This document shows positions 7,423-15,285 of a DNA stretch of 38,094 bases, one piece after another. A model generated the notes under the pieces. It did no database searches and was not told the origin of the DNA. It saw only the letters and a program-made list of their open reading frames with translations. The stretch lies in assembly GCA_016933115.1 (NCBI GenBank), contig JAFGBL010000082.1, positions 1 to 38,094 of the forward strand. Reading direction: 5' to 3'. Source of the DNA: Bacteroidales bacterium. GTDB lineage: Bacteria; Bacteroidota; Bacteroidia; Bacteroidales; JAADJA01. Numbering within the stretch: the first letter of the stretch is position 1; each line of letters opens with the position of its first letter. Both the position numbers and the translations under genes were made by a program.

Positions 7423-9528
7423 CTAACAAAGGATTTGAAATGTATACCTCACACCGGCACCAATGGATGTTTCCATTTCCAATTCTCCGCCTAAAAATTT
7501 CACTCTTGATTGAATACTTGTCAATCCAATAGATTTTGACTTGAGTTTTTCATTCAAATCGAAACCTTTACCGTCATCAGAATAGGAAAATTTCATTTTG
7601 TCCGTCGTCACATCAATGTCGAGAACAATATTCTTAGCTTCTGCATACTTCAGGGTATTGTTCACCATTTCCTGAACAATGCGGTAAAGCATGATCTCCG
7701 TATTCTCCGTAAGTCGTTTGTGTTCCCCGTGAATCTCAGTAACCGCATGAATACCTTCACTTTCATCAATCTGTTCAATCAAATCCTCAACAGCCTCAAA
7801 AAAGCCGAATTTGGTCAACAACCCAGGCATCATATTGTGAGAAATCCGCCTGACATCCCCTGAAGCCTGTTCAAGCAATTTGGTGGCCTTATCGATCATA
7901 CTTCGGTTTTGGGGTGAATTATCACGAAGCGTTGTAAATTGCATTTTGGCTGTAGACAAAAGTACACCCAACCCATCGTGCAATTCCCTGGCGATTCTTT
8001 TGCGCTCTTCTTCCTGTCCTTCAACAATTGCGCGGGCAGCCCAAAGTTTCTTCTCTTCTTCCAATTGTATAATCCGTTGTTCGGAGATTATCCTGTTTTT
8101 GTGGGTACGTTGGCGGTAATAGGCAAAAACGAAAATAAAAACAAGTATGGTACCGGATCCGGCGTAAACATAACGGTTTCTTTGTATGGTTCTTTGCCGG
8201 ATGGTATCTTTCATTACCAGTTTTTCATTCTCCAAACTTAGGATGTGGACTGAATCTTTCTCCTTTTCGTACTTTAATTGAAGATTAGCAATGAGCTCAG
8301 CCTTTTCAACACTCATAATACTATCTCTCAATAATTGATAATCCAATAGATATTTGAATGCATTTTCGAAATCCTTTTTCAACCAGTACGAATTATAAAT
8401 ATTAAATAAGAGCTCTACTCTCCTTTCATTCAGATTATATTTCTCTGCAATCAATAAGCATGAATCATAAATTTGTATTGAAGCTTCATAGTTGCCCCGT
8501 TTCTCATTGATTAAACCCTGATTTTTATATGCTATCAGGTAACCTTCAGTATTCCCGAGGCTGGAATAGGACTTTTTAGCTTCTTCATAAAATTGATAAG
8601 CTTTATCATATTCTCCTGTTTCGAGCAAAACATTACCCAACCCTATTTGTGCATTTACCAACCCCAACTGATGGTTGGTCCTTTTGCACAATTCCGAAGC
8701 TTTGGAATAAAAATTCCAGGCACTATCATATTCATGTTTATTGTACATAATATTACCCAGATTATCACATGCCGTACTCACAAAGATCAAATTATTCAAT
8801 TTTTCATTGATCTTAATACTCTCCTTAAAATAGTAAGACGCCCGTTGATAATCCTTCAATTCGTCATAAGCAAGACCCAGGTTTATGAATCCTTTTCCAA
8901 GTAACTCATCGATCTTCAACTTTTCACCAATTCTTATCAATTGTAAATAATAATAAATAGCCGAATCATATTTTGACTGTTTCATCAACATCACCCCGAT
9001 CCCATTCAATGAATTAGCTATTCCTATTGAATCGGCAATTTCTTTAAAAAGATTATAGCTTTTCAAATAATATTCATATCCCGGAGAGGATCCTTTTGTC
9101 CGATAGAGTAAATATCCATAATTTGAATAACCTTCTGCCAGTCGCTTTATATCCTTTGTAGAATCACTCAGTTGAATGGATTTATCGCAATAAATCTTTG
9201 CCGAATCATATTGACCCGACGTAATATAAATTCTGCCTTTTATTGATAAAGCATCGATCAATCCTGGCAAATTGTTCAACTTTTCTGATAAAAGTAACAA
9301 CTTATTGCTGTATGACAGGGCCAGGGAAGGATCATTTTGCATGTACCCCCGGCTCAATTCATAAAGGATTTTGAGTTTTAATGTGTCATCAGGTTGTGAA
9401 TCCAATTGCCGGGTAAGGCTGTCCAAATTTAATCCTGTTTGTCCGAAACAGCAATTTTGCATTTGGCAAAATAAAATGAAACAGGTTATTAAAATACCAT
9501 TCAGCCGGTAAATGTCAGCTCTTAACAT
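7423..9528 (-). CDS. TPR-sensor histidine kinase 3 (HisKA_3/NarL class)
   Basis: A 701-residue sensor kinase with the same plan as its neighbours: signal or anchor at about 9-29 (with CQMQNCC just before the likely cleavage region), TPR repeats about 50-400, coiled coil, membrane segment about 452-470, and H517 in RIARELHDGLG. The HATPase domain has QEMVNNTLKYA, SDDGKGFD and IGLTSI. The paired CC near residue 26 could be a lipobox, but the spacing is unclear. It ends in the short tail FQILC. It is the first kinase in transcription order, 73 bp after the 170-aa gene. The nearly identical kinase core, compared with kinase 2, suggests that both address the same response regulator at 1535-2173. 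Confidence 0.92.
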   Translation of the reverse strand: MLRADIYRLNGILITCFILFCQMQNCCFGQTGLNLDSLTRQLDSQPDDTLKLKILYELSRGYMQNDPSLALSYSNKLLLLSEKLNNLPGLIDALSIKGRIYITSGQYDSAKIYCDKSIQLSDSTKDIKRLAEGYSNYGYLLYRTKGSSPGYEYYLKSYNLFKEIADSIGIANSLNGIGVMLMKQSKYDSAIYYYLQLIRIGEKLKIDELLGKGFINLGLAYDELKDYQRASYYFKESIKINEKLNNLIFVSTACDNLGNIMYNKHEYDSAWNFYSKASELCKRTNHQLGLVNAQIGLGNVLLETGEYDKAYQFYEEAKKSYSSLGNTEGYLIAYKNQGLINEKRGNYEASIQIYDSCLLIAEKYNLNERRVELLFNIYNSYWLKKDFENAFKYLLDYQLLRDSIMSVEKAELIANLQLKYEKEKDSVHILSLENEKLVMKDTIRQRTIQRNRYVYAGSGTILVFIFVFAYYRQRTHKNRIISEQRIIQLEEEKKLWAARAIVEGQEEERKRIARELHDGLGVLLSTAKMQFTTLRDNSPQNRSMIDKATKLLEQASGDVRRISHNMMPGLLTKFGFFEAVEDLIEQIDESEGIHAVTEIHGEHKRLTENTEIMLYRIVQEMVNNTLKYAEAKNIVLDIDVTTDKMKFSYSDDGKGFDLNEKLKSKSIGLTSIQSRVKFLGGELEMETSIGAGVRYTFQILC

Positions 9529-9601
9529 CCAGATAGCATTTTGGAAACAACGATAATTGTATTAAATGCACCTCCCCAATTATACAGGTTAATAAGTGCC
9601 T

Positions 9602-10114
9602 CTATTTTACTTTTTCCAGATTTTCTTCATAATGAATGAACAGGTCCTCAATCAAACTGATTTCAGCTACCTTCTCACATGGTGTTATATTCACGTTTAC
9701 ACTGTGAAATGTACCAGGTAATTGAAAACTAAAATCTTGAGTTTGAGAAGGCCTGCCAATGGCTGGCATTACACACAAATTAAAAGTTGTTATTTGATAA
9801 TCAAGTTTACGCCAATCATTTCCATAATTATCTTTCACTTGCATAAGAAATTTTTCTTTCTCCTCTTTTTGTTTAACTGGATCATTTGGGAATTTTGTCC
9901 GTATATCCTTATATATTTCTTTTACCGGTCTATTGCCAGCAGGGGTCAATTTAATTTCCGGAGTAGTTGAAACATCCCTTAATACTACAAGATTATCTTC
10001 GGGGACTTTTATATAAAGAAACAAGGTAGTTCTGTCATATTGTTTTTCATGTAGTACTTTCAACATGACATTACCAATAATTTCAAAACCTTCTTTTGAT
10101 TTCATTTTGGCCAT
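9602..10114 (-). CDS. Protein of unknown function, 170 aa, paired with kinase 3
   Basis: No family recognised. It starts MAKMKSKEGFEIIGNVMLKV, has no signal peptide, and contains beta-like strands (TTLFLYIKVP, NLVVLRDV, LDYQITTFNLCVM, FHSVNVNITP) around a charged helical middle (residues about 85-112, with VKEIYKDIR and KEEKEKFLMQ). The first 40 residues resemble the start of the 115-aa protein encoded just upstream: a Gly-x-Val-x-Leu strand, a polar turn and then an LYI or IYI strand ending near Pro. The two also share a leader sequence. Both may descend from one ancestral gene, but this rests on reading by eye. It is the small gene immediately before kinase 3. Confidence 0.75.
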   Translation of the reverse strand: MAKMKSKEGFEIIGNVMLKVLHEKQYDRTTLFLYIKVPEDNLVVLRDVSTTPEIKLTPAGNRPVKEIYKDIRTKFPNDPVKQKEEKEKFLMQVKDNYGNDWRKLDYQITTFNLCVMPAIGRPSQTQDFSFQLPGTFHSVNVNITPCEKVAEISLIEDLFIHYEENLEKVK

Positions 10115-10143
10115 GACTTTAAATTTTTTTGGTTTTAGTTAAT
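10115..10143 (-). repeat. Leader shared with the 115-aa gene, copy 1
   Basis: Read on the minus strand, the bases before the ATG are TTAACTAAAAC, a 7-8 nt A-rich insert, then TTAAAGTC and ATG. The leader at 10567-10585 has the same two blocks without the insert. Neither contains a Shine-Dalgarno sequence, so the shared blocks may act in translation or regulation, or may mark duplication. Confidence 0.6.
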
Positions 10144-10218
10144 CTGCTTAAAAAACTGAATTTTTTGTTAAATGATTTCGGGATCATTAAATTTACAACG
10201 AAATCCCTCACAAAATTT

Positions 10219-10566
10219 TTATAAAGCTTCGGTTCTAGCTTGAGATACAGTACCTCCTGGTGGTGGTGGTGGAACAGTATACTCAGCCAATACCTCTTTT
10301 GGTGGAGCCTCAGGAATAGTGTACGCAAAATATTCGGTGTGTGAAAATGGAATTGTACCATTTACTTCATCATAGGCATAAATATAATCTATATCTTCCT
10401 GAATTAATTTTGGCATTTTAAGTTCATTTAATATGGCTTTTTTACCTCCGGGTATGTTGTGAATATATATGGCAACATCCACTGATTGCCCACCTTGCAT
10501 CCAGAACAGGTACAACTCTACCTTTCCATCGATGGAACAATCATAAGCCTTCATTAATAATCCCAT
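10219..10566 (-). CDS. Protein of unknown function, 115 aa, with Pro-rich tail
   Basis: No family recognised. The N-terminal part (about residues 5-45) reads as beta strands (KVELYLFWMQ, SVDVAIYIHNIPGG), a central part is helical or mixed (AILNELKMPKLIQEDIDYIYAYDEV), and the end is a low-complexity Pro-rich tail (PEAPPKEVLAEY, then VPPPPPGG). There is no signal peptide. The first ATG (10566) is used here because the conserved leader abuts it; an alternative start at Met5 would shorten the protein by four residues. It lies between the 113-aa and 170-aa genes on the same strand, with 104-145 bp gaps. The Pro-rich tail would suit a flexible linker or a protein-binding segment. Confidence 0.7.
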   Translation of the reverse strand: MGLLMKAYDCSIDGKVELYLFWMQGGQSVDVAIYIHNIPGGKKAILNELKMPKLIQEDIDYIYAYDEVNGTIPFSHTEYFAYTIPEAPPKEVLAEYTVPPPPPGGTVSQARTEAL

Positions 10567-10585
10567 GACTTTAAGTTTTAGTTAA
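10567..10585 (-). repeat. Leader shared with the 170-aa gene, copy 2
   Basis: On the minus strand this reads TTAACTAAAAC directly followed by TTAAAGTC and the ATG at 10566. The two blocks match the leader at 10115-10143, where an A-rich insert separates them. Confidence 0.6.
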
Positions 10586-10711
10586 ACATTTATTTGATTT
10601 CGGCAAACTTTGCATCTAAGATACAACTATTTTATATATCATGTCAAATGTTATATATCTACATATAGACATTTTTAACTCACCATTCGGAACCTGTTTC
10701 CCTCAAAGACT

Positions 10712-11026
10712 TTATATCAACTCTATATCGGAGTTCTCTGCGGCATTGATTTTCACCCCTTTCACCCAATCGGGCATGGACTTCACCCTGAAAACTACAT
10801 CTACCTCCAATTCCACATTGGTATAATCTTCTCCGGTATTATCCAAAATAAAATCGAGTTCATAAATTCCATCTCCCGGGGGTTTTTCGTATTCCCTTGG
10901 GATGAGGATCGGAGCGATCAATTTTTTCAATTCGGCTATTCCTTTGGCTTTAATAGCCATCAAATCAGGCTCTGCATTTTCCTTTATTATCCGAATATCC
11001 TTTACAAAGCGTATTTTGTTTTCCAT
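10712..11026 (-). CDS. Protein of unknown function, 104 aa, first gene of the signalling island
   Basis: No family recognised with confidence. The start at Met 11026 (MENKIRFVKDIRIIK) is preferred over an in-frame Met nine codons earlier, because the extension (KFAIILHT) lacks any start signal and would run closer to the 50-bp element. The product has an N-terminal basic strand, a helix (LMAIKAKGIAELKKLIAPIL), the turn PPGDGIYELDFIL and a strand pair ELEVDVVFRV before WVKGVKI. The helix followed by paired strands loosely recalls the small Trypco-type domains found beside conflict and signalling genes, but no diagnostic motif is seen. It is the first gene in transcription order, 36 bp downstream (minus sense) of copy B of the 50-bp element, so that element may control the whole array. 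Confidence 0.72.
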   Translation of the reverse strand: MENKIRFVKDIRIIKENAEPDLMAIKAKGIAELKKLIAPILIPREYEKPPGDGIYELDFILDNTGEDYTNVELEVDVVFRVKSMPDWVKGVKINAAENSDIELI

Positions 11027-11061
11027 AGTATGCAAGATTATAGCAAATTTCACTTTGAAAT

Positions 11062-11111
11062 ATAGCAGAAAACCACTGGAAAAAAAAATGGCAGAAAACC
11101 ACTGGTTTTTT
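11062..11111. repeat. 50-bp element, copy B: two 18-bp direct units plus T-run
   Basis: Units at 11062-11079 (ATAGCAGAAAACCACTGG, one mismatch) and 11088-11105 (ATGGCAGAAAACCACTGG), again 26 bp apart with an A-only spacer and a T6 run at 11106-11111. Only two of the 50 positions differ from copy A at 1446-1495, and both copies have the same orientation. It lies between the divergent 104-aa gene (minus) and the methyltransferase gene (plus). On the minus strand TATATTTC, close to the -7 consensus, overlaps the end of the first unit. Confidence 0.85.
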
Positions 11112-11175
11112 ATACATTTTTCAAATTATCCAAAGTATTACCTATTTTTACTTTCATAAATTTTACCATGCAGAA

Positions 11176-11937
11176 ATGCTTTCAAGAAACCGGATACAAT
11201 TCGTAAAATCCTTGCACCAGGCTAAATTCAGGTCACAATCCAAGCAATTTATTGTAGAGGGCCCAAAGCTGGTGGAAGAACTTTTGAAAAGTGACTGGAA
11301 AACAAATCAGTTACTCGCAACCGGGATATGGATCGAAAAAAATATTGCACTTCTTACCAAATCGGTCGAAATCATTGAAATCTCAGAAAAAGAATTATCA
11401 CGGATCAGTGCCCTTAAAACGCCCAACCAAGTGATGGGAATTGCTGAGATGAAGCCAAATGAATCAATTGAAATTACCGGAAAACTCATCCTGATGCTGG
11501 ATGAAATAAAAGACCCGGGCAACATGGGAACCATCATCAGAACATCTGATTGGTTTGGGATAGATCGGATTATTTGCTCTGAAAATTGTGTTAATATTTA
11601 TAATCCCAAGGTCGTTCAGGCAACGATGGGATCTTTATTTCGGGTAAATACTTTTTATACTGATATTCTGCAATATCTGGAAAACTTAAAAGGAAGGGTA
11701 CCGGTTTATGGTACATTGCTGGAAGGTAAAAGCATTTACAATGAAAACTTGACCAGGGACGGGATCGTTCTGATTGGTAACGAATCACATGGACTATCTT
11801 CACAACTGATTCCTTACATTACCCATCGGATAAGTGTTCCACCCTTCGGTTCGCTCGAAAAAAACAGAGCCGAATCATTGAATGCTTCGATTGCTGCGGC
11901 AATTGTACTTTCCGAATTTAGAAGGCAATCTAAATAA
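11176..11937 (+). CDS. SpoU/TrmH-family RNA 2'-O-ribose methyltransferase
   Basis: A 253-residue SAM-dependent RNA methyltransferase of the SPOUT superfamily. The N-terminal substrate-binding domain (about 1-90) has VKSLHQAKFRSQSKQFIVEG and a basic surface. The catalytic knot domain shows the three family motifs: motif 1 DEIKDPGNMGTIIRTSDWFG (about residues 112-131), motif 2 LIGNESHGLS (about 199-208) and motif 3 VPPFGSLEKNRAESLNASIA (near 224-243). The Asn in motif 1 and the Glu/Asn pairs are present, so it should be active. RlmB-like enzymes act on 23S rRNA and TrmH on tRNA; the sequence does not decide between them. It is transcribed away from the signalling island and has no clear operon partner. 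Confidence 0.88.
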   Translation: MLSRNRIQFVKSLHQAKFRSQSKQFIVEGPKLVEELLKSDWKTNQLLATGIWIEKNIALLTKSVEIIEISEKELSRISALKTPNQVMGIAEMKPNESIEITGKLILMLDEIKDPGNMGTIIRTSDWFGIDRIICSENCVNIYNPKVVQATMGSLFRVNTFYTDILQYLENLKGRVPVYGTLLEGKSIYNENLTRDGIVLIGNESHGLSSQLIPYITHRISVPPFGSLEKNRAESLNASIAAAIVLSEFRRQSK

Positions 11938-11958
11938 TCATATTTTGTGCAATATTTC

Positions 11959-11988
11959 TTTGTTTCAACAACATTCTTTATAATTTTG
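11959..11988 (+). promoter_or_regulatory. Bacteroidota-type promoter of the NqrM-like gene
   Basis: TTTG at 11959-11962, an 18-bp spacer, then TAATTTTG at 11981-11988, matching the -33 and -7 consensus exactly. Transcription should begin near 11994, leaving a leader of about 26 nt before the ATG at 12021. Confidence 0.6.
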
Positions 11989-12020
11989 TGTTCTGGTAAT
12001 AAAGAGTAAAAGATTTAGAA

Positions 12021-12236
12021 ATGCTTACAGTAATTCTCATATCAATATTAATGGTTGGATTGGCCATCGCAGGAATTGCCATAAAAATGTTTGTTCAAAA
12101 AGGTGGACAATTTACCAAAACATGCAGTACCATTGAATTTAGCAATGGCGAAAAAGTCGGCTGTGTCTGTGGTGACGGTGACCCCAAAAAATGCGTGAAT
12201 TATGAAAAGCACCATGGTGTGCTGAAAGAAAGCTAA
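12021..12236 (+). CDS. Small four-Cys membrane protein, probable NqrM-like Nqr maturation factor
   Basis: A 71-residue protein with one N-terminal membrane segment (about residues 3-25) and a soluble tail carrying four cysteines: C35, C48, C50 and C58, in a C-x12-C-x-C-x7-C arrangement. NqrM (DUF539) of proteobacteria is a similarly small one-pass protein with four cysteines in a C...CxC...C pattern. It is encoded next to apbE and is needed to mature Na+-NQR, probably by supplying iron to the centre between NqrD and NqrE. Here the gene ends 24 bp from the convergent apbE gene, beside nqrF-nqrA. Size, topology, cysteine pattern and location all fit, but the spacing differs from proteobacterial NqrM, so the call is inference. 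It has its own promoter at 11959-11988. Confidence 0.62.
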   Translation: MLTVILISILMVGLAIAGIAIKMFVQKGGQFTKTCSTIEFSNGEKVGCVCGDGDPKKCVNYEKHHGVLKES

Positions 12237-12260
12237 TTTTACAAATCGCCTCCGATAATT

Positions 12261-13274
12261 TTAATCCATTTCTTCTGTAACAATTTCATTAAAGCCATTT
12301 GTATAGTAGGTTTCAAGATTGCCGTTTTTATCATGGAAGATAAAATAGGCTTCCAAATCCTTTCTGTTTTGAAGAAATTCCTTTGATTTTTCAATCCCCA
12401 ACACCATGAATGCCGTAGCAAATGCATCGGCTGTTGTGCAATCCACGGCCAGAACGGATACACTTAGCAAGGTATGCTGAACCGGATAACCGGTTTTGGG
12501 ATCAATCGTATGGGAATACCGGATGCCGTTTTCCTCATAAAATTTACGATAATTGCCCGAGGTGGCCAGGGCTTTGTCCTTCAGTTCGACAATGGCATTC
12601 AATCCTTCTCCATATCCCGCATTATCTGAAGGTTTTTCTATTCCCACTTTCCAGAATTCGTTTCCTGGTTTTTGTCCTCTGCCCAAAACCTCGCCACCAA
12701 TGTCGATCAGGTAATTTTTGACTCCCTTTTTTTCGAGGAATTTTCCGATCAGATCAACGGAATAACCCTGTGCTATGGCATTGAAGTCAAACTGGACTCC
12801 AGGAGCTTTTTCAATGAAAGAATTTTGAATTGTAACCTTTTGAAACCCAATGAGGGGAAATAAACTATCCACCACATGCTGGTTTACCTTCATCCTGTCC
12901 TTAAAACCGAATCCCCAGGCATTTACCAATGGCCCAACCGTGGGATCAAATGCTCCTCCGGTTTCTTCAAAAACCTGTTTTGACCTATTGAATAAATGAA
13001 TGAAAATCTCATCCGGTTCTACTCCGGATTCATCACGGTTGATCCGTGAAATAATTGAATTTGGAACCCACATTGAAACCGACTGATCAAAAGCCTTTAA
13101 CAACGAATCGATCTGAACCTGATAATTCTTACCATCCGGGCTGTAATATGTTATTGCGTAATAAGTTCCCTGGGTTTCACCTGCAAACTTTACCGGTTTT
13201 ATGTTTTCCTGCTGACAGGAGTAAAGCAGGGCTATACTTAAAGTGCAGAGCAAAAAAAATGGCCTAAATTTCAT
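12261..13274 (-). CDS. apbE: FAD:protein FMN transferase ApbE, lipoprotein
   Basis: Flavin transferase that uses FAD to attach FMN through a phosphoester to Thr residues of NqrB and NqrC on the outer side of the inner membrane. The 337-residue product starts with a lipoprotein signal (MKFRPFFLLCTLSIALLYSC; lipid-bearing C20). Family landmarks follow in order: GTYYAITYY, a long central region with FDFNAIAQGYSVD and LIDIGGEVLGRG, SHTIDPKTGYPV, and the Mg-binding end DCTTADAFATAFMVLG. It lies 88 bp downstream of nqrF on the same strand, and a possible -7 box at 13292-13299 suggests that it can also be transcribed alone. Convergent with the NqrM-like gene. Confidence 0.94.
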   Translation of the reverse strand: MKFRPFFLLCTLSIALLYSCQQENIKPVKFAGETQGTYYAITYYSPDGKNYQVQIDSLLKAFDQSVSMWVPNSIISRINRDESGVEPDEIFIHLFNRSKQVFEETGGAFDPTVGPLVNAWGFGFKDRMKVNQHVVDSLFPLIGFQKVTIQNSFIEKAPGVQFDFNAIAQGYSVDLIGKFLEKKGVKNYLIDIGGEVLGRGQKPGNEFWKVGIEKPSDNAGYGEGLNAIVELKDKALATSGNYRKFYEENGIRYSHTIDPKTGYPVQHTLLSVSVLAVDCTTADAFATAFMVLGIEKSKEFLQNRKDLEAYFIFHDKNGNLETYYTNGFNEIVTEEMD

Positions 13275-13291
13275 TTTTCAATAATTTAAGC

Positions 13292-13299
13292 CAAAAGTA
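13292..13299 (-). promoter_or_regulatory. Possible -7 box of apbE
   Basis: TACTTTTG on the minus strand fits TAnnTTTG, 17 bp before the apbE ATG. No clear -33 element is seen. Confidence 0.35.
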
Positions 13300-13362
13300 A
13301 AAATAAAGGATTTAATAGAATCGTCTATTTCTGCGCCGTTTTATGAATTTTTACATTCCGGA

Positions 13363-14622
13363 TTATCCGCCGAAATCGTCAAATGAGATCATCTCCTCCG
13401 GTACTCCGAAATCGTCAAGCATTTTTAATACAGCCTGGTTCATCATGGGTGGCCCGCAGAAATAATATTCTATTTCTTCAGGCTCCGGATGGTTCTTCAG
13501 GTAATGGTCAATGATCACCTGATGAATAAACCCGGTGTAACCGGTCCAGTTATCTTCCGGTAATGGCTCCGAAAGCGCAATATTAAAAGTAAAATTGGGA
13601 AATTCCTTCTCAATTTCCCTAAATTCTTCTACATAAAACAATTCACGCATAGAACGGCCGCCATACCAGTAAGTTACTTTCCGGTCGGTAGTTTTGAGGG
13701 TGTGGAAAAGATGGAAAATATGAGACCGCAGGGGTGCCATTCCGGCTCCACCACCAATGTACATCATTTCACGCCTGGTGTCCTTAATAAAGAACTCACC
13801 GTATGGTCCTGAAATGGTTACTTTATCTCCCGGTTTCCTCGAAAATACATATGAAGAACAAATTCCCGGGTTTACATTCATAAATGAATTTTTTGCCCGG
13901 TCCCAGGGTGGCGTTGCAATACGAATGTTCAGTTTAATGATGTTTCCTTCAGCCGGGTGGTTGGCCATAGAATATGCACGGAAAATGGTTTCAGGGTTCT
14001 TCATCTTCAAATCCCACATATTGAACTTATCCCAATCTTCATGATATTCTTTCTCAATATCCATATCTTTAAAATAAACTTCACATGGGGGAACATCAAT
14101 CTGGATATATCCGCCGGACTGGAAGTCGAGACTTTCTCCTTCAGGCAATCTTACAACGAATTCCTTGATAAAAGTTGCCACATTGTTGTTTGATATAACT
14201 TCGCATTCCCATTTCTTGATCCCGAAAATTTCCTTCGGAACCTCAATTTTCATATCTTCCCTAACTTTCACCTGGCAACCCAACCGCCAGTTGTTTTGCT
14301 GTTCCTTCCTGGTAAAATATCCAACCTCAGTAGGTAAAATGGATCCGCCCCCTTCCAAAACCCGGCATTTGCACATGGCACAGGTTCCGCCGCCTCCGCA
14401 AGCCGATGGTAAAAATATTTTTTTAGCAGATAAGGTTGACAACAAGGTTGAACCGGGTGACACTACCAGTTTTTTGTCGTCGTTGATGGTAATTGTAACA
14501 TCGCCCTGTGGTGTAAGTTTTTTCCTGGCATAAAGCAACAACAAAACCAGAAGTAAAATAATGATAAGGAATACAATGATTCCGGCGATAATTACCTGAC
14601 CAATTCCTGCAACAAGTAACAT
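13363..14622 (-). CDS. nqrF: Na+-translocating NADH:quinone oxidoreductase subunit F
   Basis: The electron-input subunit, which oxidises NADH and passes electrons through FAD to a [2Fe-2S] cluster. The 419-residue protein has one N-terminal membrane anchor (about 9-31), then a ferredoxin domain with cluster ligands C75, C81, C84 and C116 ([11 protein letters not shown] and LGCQV). A ferredoxin-reductase part follows, with the FAD motif RAYSMA (R215-A220), the NADH-site run [11 protein letters not shown] (about 290-300) and the C-terminal FCGPPMM, ending FDDFGG. All ligands expected for activity are present. Last gene of the nqrA-F operon, 24 bp after nqrE. Confidence 0.97.
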   Translation of the reverse strand: MLLVAGIGQVIIAGIIVFLIIILLLVLLLLYARKKLTPQGDVTITINDDKKLVVSPGSTLLSTLSAKKIFLPSACGGGGTCAMCKCRVLEGGGSILPTEVGYFTRKEQQNNWRLGCQVKVREDMKIEVPKEIFGIKKWECEVISNNNVATFIKEFVVRLPEGESLDFQSGGYIQIDVPPCEVYFKDMDIEKEYHEDWDKFNMWDLKMKNPETIFRAYSMANHPAEGNIIKLNIRIATPPWDRAKNSFMNVNPGICSSYVFSRKPGDKVTISGPYGEFFIKDTRREMMYIGGGAGMAPLRSHIFHLFHTLKTTDRKVTYWYGGRSMRELFYVEEFREIEKEFPNFTFNIALSEPLPEDNWTGYTGFIHQVIIDHYLKNHPEPEEIEYYFCGPPMMNQAVLKMLDDFGVPEEMISFDDFGG

Positions 14623-14646
14623 ATTTTAATGATTTATTTTATTGTT

Positions 14647-15264
14647 TTACAATTTAATTCCCATAAAGCTCATAAAGGCAATACCCATAAGACCGGTTAT
14701 GATAAATGTAATGCCAAGTCCTTTCAGGGGTCCGGGAACATTTGAATACCTGATCTTTTCCCTGATCGCTGCAATACCCACAATAGCCAAAAACCAGCCT
14801 ACACCGGAACCAAGTCCGAAAGATATGGTTTCACCTATGGTCTGAAACTCTCTTTCCTGCATAAAAAGCGATCCTCCAAGGATTGCACAGTTCACTGCAA
14901 TCAGTGGCAGGAAGATACCAAGAGAATTATATAGAGCAGGTGAAAATTTTTCGATCACCATTTCAACCAACTGAACCATGGAAGCGATGACTGCAATGAA
15001 CATGATAAAACTTAAAAAGCTCAGGTCGACTTCAGCCAGGGATGGACTGATCCATGCCAGTGCTCCGGCGGTCAACAGGTATTTGTTGATCAAAAAATCA
15101 ACCGGAACGGTAATGCCCAAAACAAATACAACGGCAATTCCAAGACCTACAGAAGTTTTAACCGTTTTCGATACCGCCAGGTATGAACACATACCCAAAA
15201 AGTAGGCGAATATCATGTTATCGATAAAGATCGACTTGACGAATATATTAATTAATTCCTGCAT
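14647..15264 (-). CDS. nqrE: Na+-translocating NADH:quinone oxidoreductase subunit E
   Basis: Integral membrane subunit of 205 residues with six hydrophobic segments. Together with NqrD it forms an inverted-repeat pair in the membrane core. Two half-membrane helices carry the cysteines that bind the iron centre between NqrD and NqrE: C26 ([11 protein letters not shown]) and C126 ([10 protein letters not shown]). Both are present. The product begins [20 protein letters not shown] and ends FMGIKL, typical length and ends for the family. It is 21 bp downstream of nqrD. Confidence 0.97.
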   Translation of the reverse strand: MQELINIFVKSIFIDNMIFAYFLGMCSYLAVSKTVKTSVGLGIAVVFVLGITVPVDFLINKYLLTAGALAWISPSLAEVDLSFLSFIMFIAVIASMVQLVEMVIEKFSPALYNSLGIFLPLIAVNCAILGGSLFMQEREFQTIGETISFGLGSGVGWFLAIVGIAAIREKIRYSNVPGPLKGLGITFIITGLMGIAFMSFMGIKL

Positions 15265-15285
15265 AACAACTTAATTTAAAGTGAT

